From contig UZAN01039883.1 of the NCBI GenBank assembly GCA_900618425.1, positions 29,116 to 93,115 on the forward strand: a stretch of DNA of 64,000 nucleotides. Reading direction: 5' to 3'. Of the stretch, positions 1 through 10,952 are shown in pieces. Position 1 is the stretch's first letter; the number at the start of each line of letters is the position of its first letter. The notes under the pieces were generated by a model. It was not told the origin of the DNA. It saw only the letters and a program-made list of their open reading frames with translations, and did no database searches. The DNA is from Echinostoma caproni. Taxonomy: Eukaryota; Platyhelminthes; Trematoda; Plagiorchiida; Echinostomatidae. Both the position numbers and the translations under genes were made by a program.

Positions 1-1674
1 CTACCGAGTATATAATTCTCCGGAAGAGATGAGGATGGTGTAAGAAGGGGAATTCTGGAGGATGGTGAGTTCTAATCAAACAAAACTAGTTGTTCACTGA
101 TCCTCGCTAATCCCTATACTGAAACCTGCCTCATCATTGTAATTTCTGTTTCCCTCAGGAACGAATATATGGAACCATGCAAACAAATTGAGCGTCGGAG
201 CTTATCGGCAAAATCTTATTTTCAAATGAAGGAAAATAGTGGAGATGCAATATGGGGAGAAGGATGTATACCATCACTTTTTGGATTTTCCTAACTTCTA
301 AGTGCCTTTTACATTTCCTTTTCTAAGCGGAAACGTTCCCAAAACACCCAAATTTGAAAACACTTCACCCAAAGCAATTAGCAGTAGAAGGACTGCAGTC
401 TACTAACTTTTAAAATTTTTAGTCGTGTTAAATCAGACTTACCAGTTTTTGAAACCGCTGTGCTGGTTGTTATGAAAATATGTTGCATAATCATGAGGAG
501 TATCACAAGCATTGTGACCAGTATGTGTGTGCAATGATCACTTCTTGAGGTTTGTCTTGTATTCACCTGAATTGTTCTTCTGAAGATAGAACTTTAAGCG
601 ATAGCAAAAAGAATCAATTTAAACAATTGATTTACTAATGCCATTGTATTTTGTGCTAAGATGTTCCAGTAAGACAAAATTATCGATTGGCGGGGTCACC
701 GGGTCGTTTGAGCGTTTTCTATTCGTCTTCGTCTCCAATTGATCTACCAAAGTGAACCAAATGGCAGAATGTCTATGAATTGTTTAAATAAAGTCAACGG
801 TTTTAGTTATCACTCTGTACATATGTTGCCTGAAGGAGCCAAAAGAGATAAAATAGAAACTTTACGTAACCATCATTATTTTTGTTTTTACAAACCAGGA
901 GGAAATCGAGAATAATCTAAACTGCAAAGATAACATACTGGTATTTGTTCATTGCGATATAGCCCGGATGAATAAAGCTCTGGTTTTCTATGAACACAAC
1001 ACTCATTGAAGATTTACCTTTTTCCGGTTTGACGTGCGAGCTTGAATCATACTGATTAATACGAGAGGCGGTGGTCGTACAGCGAAGGCTATCAAATTAG
1101 TGCCCCCACGCCACACATCAACACAGCCTGACTTTCTCCAGCCGCTGAATATTGTATGACCGCCCGTGAATCAATCATTTGAACCGTTTACAAATAAAGT
1201 AGCTTTACTTTGTTAACTCAATGGCAAGAGCCCTATAACATGCTATGAAAGTAGCGTAAACGATTAACGACTTCATGAAAACTTCAGTGTTTTCACTAAA
1301 GGTTTCCCATGAATGGTTTATGAAAAAGCAAGACAAACATGATCATGTTGTAAAGTCCATTAGTTAGTAAAAATCGGATACTAAAATTGTTAGCATAGGT
1401 GCACCTTTGCAGTATTGTTTCGGTGTTGACAAACGAGAAGTATTTGTCAAGATTCTGTTCAGAATATTGTATGTGGATCAATACATTTTATGAGAAAACT
1501 GTTCCATCCTTGTTTGGCTTCATCAACATTGCGTATTACGTGGATATCCTCACTAGGAATCAACCCGTTAATCTTGGGATTTGGATTATAAAACTCCTGA
1601 TTCCTGGGGCACCCACATAGTCGACCGCAAACATCGTTGCGCAAGCGTGCACCCGGGGATATATACAAAAAACA
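1..1674. other. Intergenic, no supported gene
   Basis: AT-rich sequence with only short open frames (up to about 90 codons, overlapping on both strands near 1.4-1.76 kb). None has a recognisable domain or convincing splice context. I see no repeat or RNA gene in it. Confidence 0.6.
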
Positions 1675-1742
1675 GGTTTGCACAAGGTATCCTGGATCAT
1701 TTCGCTGCATTGGTAAGCATATATACTGCATGCATGAACAGT
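1675..1742 (-). repeat. Interspersed repeat D, copy 1
   Basis: The minus strand here matches the plus strand at 22685-22765 at roughly 80% by eye. The best-conserved part reads, on the repeat strand, GATGATCC then TTGTGCAAACCTGT. Both copies also translate to the same short peptide (CSEMIQD then CKPVF), which explains an apparent protein match between two unrelated small frames. The family is not identified. It could be a SINE tail or a fragment of a larger element. Confidence 0.55.
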
Positions 1743-1818
1743 TGATGTGGACCTCATAGTAGCCGAAAACTGTTGTCCATGGATGAAAACCGGTTACGTA
1801 GCCCCGGAACTTATGGCT
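1735..1818 (+). repeat. Interspersed repeat E, copy 3 (short, diverged)
   Basis: Aligns with repeat E at 54060-54193 (+) and 46355-46494 (-) through CATAGT, CGAAAAC, CTGTT, AAACCGG and TAGCCCCGGAACTT blocks. The hairpin seen in the 54-kb copy survives here as AACAGT pairing with ACTGTT. It abuts repeat D on the opposite strand. Identity is low, so the assignment rests on ordered short blocks. Confidence 0.4.
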
Positions 1819-1905
1819 GCAATACCTAAATAAATTACTGTTGTTATAGGAAAACTAAGGGATACAATAGGTTATCATTAGTAAACAGTGTAGAGAAAAA
1901 ATGAG

Positions 1906-2000
1906 GTGGAAGTGTTTGTGATAACCAACAAAGAACACTGGATAGCTGTTTCCTCATGGGACTCATCGACAGAGCGTACTTTCTGTGTCATTGTCAGGAA
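1906..2000 (-). repeat. Hammerhead-bearing repeat, family B, copy 1 (decayed)
   Basis: This segment aligns with 18690-18790 at about 75%, beginning in both with a GTGGAA/TGTTTGTGATAACC block and ending near TGTCAGGAAG. On the minus strand the hammerhead core is degraded: TCGATGA in place of CUGAUGA (1963-1969), a stem II with its 3' side partly deleted, GAAA (1949-1952) and a stem III ACAGCTAT. A short stem I (CTG with CAG) remains. It is very unlikely to self-cleave now. Identification depends mainly on alignment to the intact copy at 18.7 kb. Confidence 0.6.
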
Positions 2001-5000
2001 GGACTCAAACAGTGATTCTTTATCGCATGCATTTTCAACCGCATTAAATGAACTTGCATATATTAAAGATGACTTGTGCAGGCCACTTGGTCTACATTTC
2101 AATCAAAAATGTGTTTACCGTCACATTGGGATAAAAAATGAAATGAAAATTCAACAATGAGAAAACTCAAATATGCTCAAAATTAGATCACTGCGGATCT
2201 TCACCGTGTCAGTGAGAATACGAGCCAGATATGGAACCGATGGGTTGCGATAAATCTTCATACGGGAGGGCATGCATCGAGGACTGTATCAGGTTTTAGC
2301 GTGGAAACTGCAAGCAAATAAATGCAAATTGACCGGAGGACTGGGGTCATTGAGCATCCTTTGAGTGAAATTCTCACATGAAGAAACATGTAATTTACAC
2401 AATTTTGCGATCAGAGTGTTCAAAGGAATAAGACAAACACGACTGAAAATTACTAAACCGCGACGAAGAGTAATTAAATCTTTTCTAATTAGTCCAGGAG
2501 AAATAATCGGCGATCAATAAAGCATGACAGGAAAAATACATTGATAAATCCATGAATGAACATATAGTTTTATGCTTTGCTCGAAATTGTCGTAGCTTGC
2601 GTATTTGAAAAGGCTTAGGAAAACCGGAATCGTTGTTCGCGATTGAAGGTTTTAGACCGGGTAGCGAGCGTCACAGTGAAAAAACTCTGTTCTAATTCAC
2701 CACAAAATCATCACATTATTTGTATAACAATAAATTGGTTCACTTTTCATTCACTTTGTTATCACACTTTCACTTGGGTTATATGAATGCGGCCAAATCA
2801 TTGATGTGGCAATGTAAGATAATCTCTTGAAAACAAATAAGAGTATACAATAATAAAGGACGGCCAATTGTTGAACTGCTTCTAGCCCAGGGGCATTTCT
2901 GAAGTTGTATTCACGAAAAGAATGCGGTATCTTCATCCGGTCAATCATGAACGCGGTCGTATCCATCGACAGTGCGGGGTAGGGTGATGTCTAACCTCTA
3001 TAAGAGTAATCCTTATACGAATACTGTACATCTCAAAGTATTCGAAAGCAGCACTACTTGGGCCATTGACGCGTGCTTCCGAACGAACTGATGTTCCGGC
3101 TAGCCAATAATTATTTGCAGTAAAATGTGCAGGGCGGATTTGTGATTGTGTGTTCACCTGTGTGTGTGCCTCTGAGTATGTCCATGTGTGCATTCATGCA
3201 TATGCATATTTTCTTGGCAAGAACCTATTTACTTTTTATACAGACCATTCACAAAACTGTGGAACAAAAGCATAGAATAAAATAAAAGTTAGTTGGTAAC
3301 CAAACGAATCGGGTGTGGGTGTGTATTTTTCAACGTTTAGATGCCCCTAGGGAATTCTGGCTTCAACTGACTCCTTCAAAATACAAGGCAATGGAATCGA
3401 TGGAACCGTTTATCGGAAGGGAGACAAAATATCTTTTGCAATTTACAATCAGCAATCAATTCTCCAAAACAGTAAAAACAGTGATTACTGGAAAAATCTA
3501 GACAAAATTAATTGTCGCAATAAAAGTTTGAATGAGCAGTAAGCGTCAAGAAAACCATCTGTTATGATAAACATAAATATGGAGACAAAAACATGGATTG
3601 AAGCCCAAATTCATGTATTCTTTCAGTACTAAGAGAATGAACACTGCCACTGGTAAGAAAGCCTGGCTAGTGATGCACATGTTCATTTATAATAAAACCA
3701 CGAGACCTTTAGTGGCTCCCCGGTAGATAAAGAAGCCGGATAAACGCTGATTTGAATTTTTCAAACTCACGTAACATTCAATCCGATATGTTTCCAATAA
3801 ATAAATATAAGGTCCGTTCACTCTAGAAATGAGATAAAAAACTGAATCAACGCAGGTGAAACTTGACGTGGATAAGTAATCATTACGGAGTCTTAAATTC
3901 AGGAGTCATTGCAAGATATGTTTGATGAATGGAGGATTATAATTGGTCGTATACAGAGCAAATGTTGCATGAATGAAAAGCACTGAGTAACAGTCTCTGT
4001 AGGCTCAATAGTGTGAATCCATTAACCCAATTAATGATCGAACCCGGCAGCCAGCAGGTAGATTGGAAGCACACTGCCCAATTGACTTTTGCCAAGTTGA
4101 CTAGACCTTTTTTCTTTTTCGTATACACTATTTTGCTCAACTGAACCGTTTTCGTCACATCTGTGTTTGACGCATGACCATGTATAGTTAGAAAATATTT
4201 ACTTTTGGCAAGTGGGTGAGCCCTCAAATTTCTGATTGCCACTGGCTGTCGCTGATGCCATTGTTTGAGACTTAACGTGCATTAAGTTGTTTGTAAAAGT
4301 TTTGTAGACTACATTGTAAAGTGAATACTTCCTTATTAGGCGCATGAATTCTATCAGTTGCGCGACACTTGTACCTATGGCTGCACACACTGGTTTCCTT
4401 CCCAAGTGGACTTGGATGGTACTTCGTAATCTTTTGATGAATACTAGCCGTTGGTGCGCTTCGTGCTCAATGTATCAAGGTTATTAATCAAGTAGAAGAA
4501 TATACGCACGACGATCACTTGTATTTACACCGAAGCCAAACTTCTGAACATTTGTGAGACTGATGACTAAGTTCAATAAACATCCAAAGTTCAGCTACTT
4601 TTACCGTGAATGCCGACGTACAATAGGCGTGTCCTTTACTTGGTTGCACTATACTCTCGTGTTCATCGTCACGTTGGATTTTGTCAATATCCGATGCAAA
4701 GTATGTCTAGCATCTATACATATTCTCGCCAGAACCTGCACCAACTGTGAATTATGTGCTTCCCGCGAATGATGTTTGGAAAGATTCATAAATGTGCTTG
4801 GACCAAGAACCACAGGCTGGTCAGAGGGTAAACTGCATTTACTTGCACCCTTCTTGCCAAGATGACTGTGCCATCATTCGTCAGCACCAACGTTCGCTTA
4901 CTATTCGCAAAGATCTCGGATTTACCCTCAATTCTAAACACAGGCATTAATTAATGGTCACTCTTATCTTTGCACTTCCAATGCGAATGCTAAAAACGTT

Positions 5001-5169
5001 GAAAATCTGGGCTTGTGTCGAGTTGGCTGAGGCTAGACACATCTTACCCACAACACCTACCACAGCATCATCGAAAAGATTTTTCGAGTTTTATTCGTCT
5101 AAAACTCACTCTCCGAGCTGCAAATGAGATAATTCATAATTAAAATCATTCACAACGGGAGTTCAGGTA
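2001..5169. other. Intergenic, no supported gene
   Basis: No domain-bearing frame. There is a TG-rich patch around 3135-3205. Longest frames are about 100 codons (3937-4242 minus) with no recognisable motif. No clear repeat copy elsewhere in the window. Confidence 0.55.
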
Positions 5170-5275
5170 TAAGCATGACGAGACAGATGATTACCAGATA
5201 TGCATGCCTGACGAGCGGCAATGACCACGAAACCGGTTGTATGCTTCTGAGAAGTTTTGTCCAGTCATTCATACA
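5170..5275 (+). repeat. Hammerhead-bearing repeat, family A, copy 1
   Basis: Aligns with the reverse complement of 55075-55183 at roughly 75-80%, from GATTACCAGATA through the hammerhead to GTCCAGTCATTCATAC. The right arm (TTTTGTCCAGTCATTCA, ending about 5272) is well kept. The left arm of the inverted repeat seen in copy 2 is eroded here. It lies just upstream of the non-LTR element that starts near 5.4 kb. The two may be unrelated insertions. Confidence 0.7.
5202..5244 (+). ncRNA. Type I hammerhead ribozyme motif, family A
   Basis: A 43-nt minimal hammerhead. Stem I is GCATGC (5202-5207) with GTATGC (5239-5244), six pairs including one G-U. The core CTGACGA is at 5208-5214. Stem II is GCGG (5215-5218) and CCAC (5225-5228), with one C-A mismatch and a 6-nt loop. 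GAAA is at 5229-5232. Stem III is the loop-less palindrome ACCGGT (5232-5237), and the cleavage triplet is GUU, ending at 5238. All conserved core bases are present. A zero-loop palindromic stem III is typical of hammerheads that cleave as dimers, as in Penelope-like elements and retrozymes (family knowledge). Activity is inferred, not shown. Confidence 0.75.
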
Positions 5276-5389
5276 GAACTCATCTTAAAAACGGTTAAAT
5301 ATACTTATGGTCTAAAATTCATTAACTGTTTATCCGTTCGTTATCATACCAAATTTTATAGTCATAAAAGAACAATTATTACGAACATA

Positions 5390-7545
5390 TATATATATAT
5401 TCTCCGTGTTCTCAGACGGAAATATCTGCTTTCTTTGATGGCCTACATCCCGTTTCTAGTTCCATTATCAGATCTTATTTTGCACATACTTGTTGGTGAC
5501 TTCAATCATTCAAACATTTCCCCCTGCTTCCGTTTGTTCTCTCTGATCTCTCTCATTATTCTAACAGAGGTAGATCTCTGCTGGGCAAAGTGATCACCAA
5601 CCGCTGAGACTTTTTCGCTCTCAAGCCCTGGTAGTAGTCATTGCATTCTTTTTGTCAGACCAAAAGTATTCTCTCGCACTGTCTATCAAGCATTCATACC
5701 TTCTTACAAGGTAAAATTTTATCTAAGATGCAGATGCACCTGCATCTCTCTTCTCAACTTTTCTATAGCGAATGGTCACTTTTAGTTTGATTCTCACCCA
5801 TCATTTTATAAGTGTCAGCCTGTTCACTGAAACGACTACATCAATCTTTTACTTGCGTTTCCTCCTGAAATCTCTGTTTGTCTGCAACGGTAGAGTTGCC
5901 TCACCATTGACATTACTGATAAGGCACAAAGATACGGCCTACAAATCTCTCCGTTCATCAGTTGTAAAGCACTATTCTGACCTAATCTGGTTGGCAATAA
6001 TGCACTTGAATACAATTTCCGCCGTTCACCTTCTGCTAACAAAAAACATCAGGCTTCCATGACACGGTATTCTTTTTCTCGGTGAGAAGAACAGAAATTA
6101 CTCGAATACTCCGGTGGATGTTAGCAGCCTCAACGCCACTTTCATTCAACCGCCGAATGAGAGCAAGATTCCCTCCTTCCCTTTTACTGAGTCCTATTTG
6201 GTATCTTTTTCAAATTTTGAAATCTTCAAGCTTCTCTGGCGCTCCAAAACAACCTCAGGAGCAGGTCCTGATGGTATATCTCCGGCACTTCACAACTTCG
6301 GAGCAGCCCGTTTTGATGCCATCATTCGTTTATGAGTTCTTGTCTTCCCGGTCGTTACCACTATTCCGATCCCAAAGTTATTGTTTCAACTCTTCTTGCG
6401 AAACGGTTTTGTCCTATCGTGCTGATTTCTGCAACTCTCAGTTGGAGTGGAAAGATCATCCTTAGTCGTTTGCAGTCATTTACCACAATTTACCATGACG
6501 CCAGTCAGTTTCTATATAAGCCCAACAAATCTATACTAAACGCCGTATCCACTCTTATACACGTTACCAGTAAGTCATTGCATAATTCAGCCAAGTCTGC
6601 TTGTTGTTTTTCTTGGCTATTAATTTGTGTTTGATTCCGGCTTTCGGCTATCCCCTCTTTTCAGACTTGAGTGTTTTGACACACCAAGATAGCTGCTCCC
6701 ATCGATCTTTCAATCCCATCCCCTGCATAAATTCAAAAGTACACTAACGATGTCGTTTCATGTCAGGCAATATCTTTCTTCGGAATTTGATTTATTTGCT
6801 GAAAATCTATCCCCCAAACAACGGTTTCGCGACCGTTTAAGTCTTAGTCTAAACACATCCAAGTGCCCAGTGTGCGTCCTCATTTCTCTTTATTTCTAAC
6901 GAACTCTTCTACTCTTGGTTGCAACCTTATGTCTGAGTGACCCCTGTCAAGTACTTGGATGTCATCATCAACAGTAATTTTCTGCGGTTTAGACACACTT
7001 ACGACTGTATGGGAAAATGGAGACGCCTCTACATTTCTCCAAGCATACTCAGACAGTTTCGAACCCCACAGACGATTTTGTCCTCTTTCGTTCAGCACTA
7101 TGTGTTCCGCACCCTAATCTATTGATTCCCTCTAATGTGTCCCGATCTTTTAAAACAATACTTCAAAACGATTCGGCCTGGTCTGGTGATAACCGGTCGT
7201 GTGTAATCTATCTTAGTCGAATCATGAGTCACAGAACTCACTAATGATAACATTACTTCTTGTATCATATTTGCCAACAAGGTTCTAGAAGACCCTCTTC
7301 ACTCACTGCATCCCGATCTATCGTTTCGACGTTTCCATTTTTCAACAATCCCCTCCTTTTTGCATTTACCTTCTCTTGATAAAACTTATAAGAATTCCTC
7401 CTGTACCCTACCTCGATCGATTCCTAACCAATTAAGAACACTTCGCAAGCTAATTACGTCAAAATATGTGTACATAGGACAAACCGCAGTGACATTCTTC
7501 CCTCTGTACGTTATTTGAAACTGTATATTGCATTCAGTGTGACAA
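5390..7545 (+). mobile_element. Degenerate non-LTR retrotransposon (CR1/Jockey-type), copy 1
   Basis: A decayed LINE read in several shifted frames. Near 5.4-5.59 kb an endonuclease fragment contains LVGDFNH, matching the GDFN motif of APE-type endonucleases. Near 6.11-6.3 kb a reverse-transcriptase start contains a GAGPDGISPAL block (the SGPDGIPP-type motif). RT blocks follow at 6.33-6.63 kb. The catalytic YADD site is changed to YTND at 6740-6751. VKYLDVII and the C-terminal region lie at 6.94-7.54 kb. That C-terminal part aligns with copy 2 at 37.3-37.9 kb. Stops and frameshifts are many, so it is dead. The family name is inferred from motif order. No 3' repeat or target-site duplication was located. 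Confidence 0.8.
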
Positions 7546-8689
7546 TATTTCTAACATAAACATAAGCATATACATTTAAACAAATTCCACGAATAGAAAT
7601 ACGATTTTATGTCATGTATACAATGTATGCATATGAGGATACTGGAAGGAGTCATGTGTGAACGTACGACAGTTTTCATTTTGCAAGGATAACCATAATC
7701 CGATAAATATCCGATTGAAACATATTACTGCAAACTGTTTTGGTATTTTTGGTTTGAAACTTTCGGTTTCCCATAAGTCCCTTTGGTAACAATTTAAAAC
7801 TTGAACGCAATCTTGTGGATTTAGTTTATTACGAGTATAAGGTTGAATATGAATCGTGGATGAATTGACTGGTTGGCTCTATAGAGACCAGGACGGGCTG
7901 CAAATCAGTTCTCTGTCTGCCAGAGTGCATTGTGTCAATTGGCAGAAGACCAATTTTCGGGAAACGAAGAGGATCATCCGTACAAAGTTGCAAACTTCGA
8001 GCTACTGAATCATAAAATACACTCAAATTATACTTTCAGTGTATGCGAAAGGGGTCAGACTTGAAATACTGATGTTCAGCGTTAGAACTTCGTCTTTTCT
8101 CTTTGGTTCGAGGAAAAGTTTACATAACCCAGGCAATCTTTATCTATCCCTCATTTCAAATCGAAAAGTGATCAGGTTGACGGAAGGTGCAAGAATAATC
8201 ACGTGTCATAGAACAGCATAGGAGTTGAACAAGATGGAATGTTTGATTATATGATCTATCAACTATTTCTTCTCCTCTGTTTCTAGGTATGAAATGAACA
8301 AATAGGGTAAATGTGGAAGAGAAGGTACAGACAGAAATGACAAAATCCACAGGCATCACCTGATCGCATCACCCATCCAACGATATTTATATGTATATAT
8401 GTATGTATATACTTTTTCTGGGGTGAAACGGTATTTTGCTTTAGTTGGTGGTTTGTACTTCTCCCTGTGGCTTTCGCTTGAGACAATCCGTGAACATATT
8501 GAGGTTCATGTGCTTATTACGGTCGTGAAATTCTCATCTCAAGCTAAGGCGCTTTGAAGTCTATTGTTTGTTCTTCCTATCAAGCACGAATTGAGCTTGT
8601 CGATATCAGCACTAGTTTAAACTGGCCCATCGCATTCATTACTTTTTTTCTGGAAAAGTTTCTTGTTTAGTGCTTAAGTTGCCGGGAAT
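7546..8689. other. Intergenic, no supported gene
   Basis: No recognisable frame. A short TATATG/TATGTA low-complexity patch lies at about 8385-8412. Nothing else was identified. Confidence 0.55.
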
Positions 8690-8782
8690 TCGAACCTGAA
8701 AGTTTTGGAGAAAAAGCCTATGCAGCCTGGATAGCACAACAGATTTGCAATTTTCTGTCAACAAGTGCTTGTCCTGGGATTA
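8690..8782 (-). repeat. Possible tRNA-derived SINE head
   Basis: On the minus strand there is a good Pol III B box, GGTTCGAATTCC (about 8686-8697). About 44 nt upstream is an A-box-like stretch, TGTGCTATCCAGG. The spacing matches tRNA-derived promoters. No tRNA fold is intact and no tail was delimited. It could be chance, because a single good B box occurs at random now and then. Confidence 0.35.
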
Positions 8783-10907
8783 TACCACTTCAGAGGGCAA
8801 GTTTTGGCTAACTTGAGTGAAGGTGGTAGAATGACGTTGACACACCTAACACATGTCCTCGGACGTTTAACTTGGATGGTAATCCGTTAAATTCCAGTCA
8901 AAATTATAAGTGGTGCTATGCAAATTACTTTTGTCTATCTCTGTTGAATAAAACGCATTTCAAAATTCCGCTGTTTCCTCAAAAATTAATCCCGACTTAT
9001 CTCCTATACATTTGGCGTCGTTCGAACAGCTTAAGTGCTACTCGATGCTTGAGATGAGTCGGTGTTCACTACTTGTAGGCCAGTCGGTGGATAGAATATG
9101 TGAGTTTTCTATGACAGTGTATTCAAATAGTCGATGTAAAAAGAGTGCAGAACTTGAAGATAACCTCACTCCATGTTGAGTGGAATGTTTTGTTACATAG
9201 CAGTCCGGGGGTTATCATCCAACATCGGCCCTTCCTATCCTTGACCAGAACGCCTAAATTTGTCTTAGTAATCCAAAACACCAGCCGTCGAATACGTAAT
9301 GAGTAATATGTATGAGTTTAGACCCCGTAATTAACCGATCCTCGGGATGAGAATTTGTCATGTATTCGGGACAACGTATAAGCTGATTCGACTGCTCTAC
9401 CAGAGGAAAACATTTTAGAGCATGTCAAGTTAATAAGGGCTTTATGCCCCCGGGATGTGCGATTTTTCAGTTTTACACTGAATTGGTTAATGTAAATTTA
9501 CTAAGTCAAGCAAATGAAGCAAGCTCACAAGACTTTGGCTTTTTTAAAGTAATTGCGTCATCCCATTGAAACCTTATTAATAATAAGCATTTGAGCATTT
9601 GATGTAGCAAAGCAGAAGCGGTGAGAGCAAGTGAAATTTTCAACTTTGAGATTATGGACGACGCGGATACGGCTTTTTAAATTTCGTTGTGTAATGGAGG
9701 ATGCGGTCACAGATGATTTGGGAAACAAAGTTTTCAAGTGCATTTGAGGTGTCTGTTCATGATAGATTCTGAAAGTGCTTCTCCAGCGATGCCAGTGAAT
9801 AGAGGGATATTCTTTAGGGACCTTGCCAGAAAGTACCAGAGAGTTTGCACTCAAAGTAAATGATGAAATTTTGGAGAAAAAGGACTAACCGTCCTTAGGT
9901 TATTAAAAAGAATGATGGATATTGTTTTTTACGTCGAATGGAAAAGAAAAATTTTATTTTACAACAGAACAAATCAAAATAGAAGAATCGTTATAGATGG
10001 CTGTTTACACTTACAATCAATCACCATCGGAAAAATCCGGAAGTGAAGTTAGTTATTTTTAATACTTGGGTATTTATTTGAGATCACAATTGAAAACTTT
10101 GTTTCCCCTTACTTTTGATGGGGTTGAAAAATATTGCAATTTGAATATTTGAATTAAGCGCTGAGATTCTTACCTGAATCAAATGGTTTAGCACATTTCC
10201 GTAATTGATGGAAATTTTTCAATCGTGCTCATATACCACTAAAACACGATAAAAAGTCTTGTTTTCGACCACTGTATAATACGCCACATTTTCTGTCATA
10301 CTGTCAACTAGTGTAAAATTCATTAGAGAATGACCAAAATTCAGCAACCACATGTTGTTCACACTTTGGTTACCACACATACACCTTGGTTAGAGTCATG
10401 GGGAGGGTTTGGAAGAACGATTGCGTCTTGTGTGCCGGAAACCACTTTGGATTGATTGTTTATACGAATTNCGAATTGCTTTTTGCGCATCGGTTGGATT
10501 TTGTGCTTCCTTTGTGACCGCAATGCTTCTCCTAATACCCACAGCTGCGAACTGACTAGAGAGGTAAGACGCCTAGGACGCCTTTATCACATGGTCTGAT
10601 TTGCCTTCGTGATCGATCTGATGATGGTACCAGTAAGTCTTTTTTTCAACCAAGCAGGGTGATGCTCGTGAACTACTTCAGAGAGACTTACGCTCATGAG
10701 GCCACCAGAATTGTCTCACACTAAACGACCAAGCTTCCACAAAAACATGAAACTGAATGTGAATCAATCCAACTGTGAATATATAATTCAATGAGGCTTT
10801 AAGCACACTGATTGGCGGAAGTTTTGACTAAATGTAGCAACAACATATCAGGCTTGCTTTCTACCTTTGAAGTTCCGGGTTTGATCTCCAGTTTGCTCGA
10901 TGGACTC
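8783..10907. other. Intergenic, no supported gene; one single-N join
   Basis: No domain-bearing frame. The longest is 98 codons at 9558-9854 (minus), not recognised. A single N at 10471 is flanked on both sides by CGAATT, which looks like two contigs joined without merging a short overlap. Confidence 0.5.
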
Positions 10908-10952
10908 GTACTTTTGATGGAACCAAATCAGGTCGAAACAGCTGTACAGTAC
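10908..10952 (+). ncRNA. Type I hammerhead ribozyme motif, family B, copy 2
   Basis: A 45-nt hammerhead with the same element lengths as the intact copy at 18.7 kb. Stem I is GTACTT (10908-10913) with CAGTAC (10947-10952), five pairs after one mismatch at the core end. The core is TTGATGG (10914-10920) instead of CUGANGA, with C3-to-U and A9-to-G changes. Stem II is AACC (10921-10924) with GGTC (10931-10934). GAAA is at 10935-10938. Stem III is the palindrome ACAGCTGT (10938-10945), and the cleavage triplet is GUA. Relative to GTCC/GGAC in the intact copy, the second stem II pair has switched from U-A to A-U. The core changes probably abolish activity. Confidence 0.6.
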
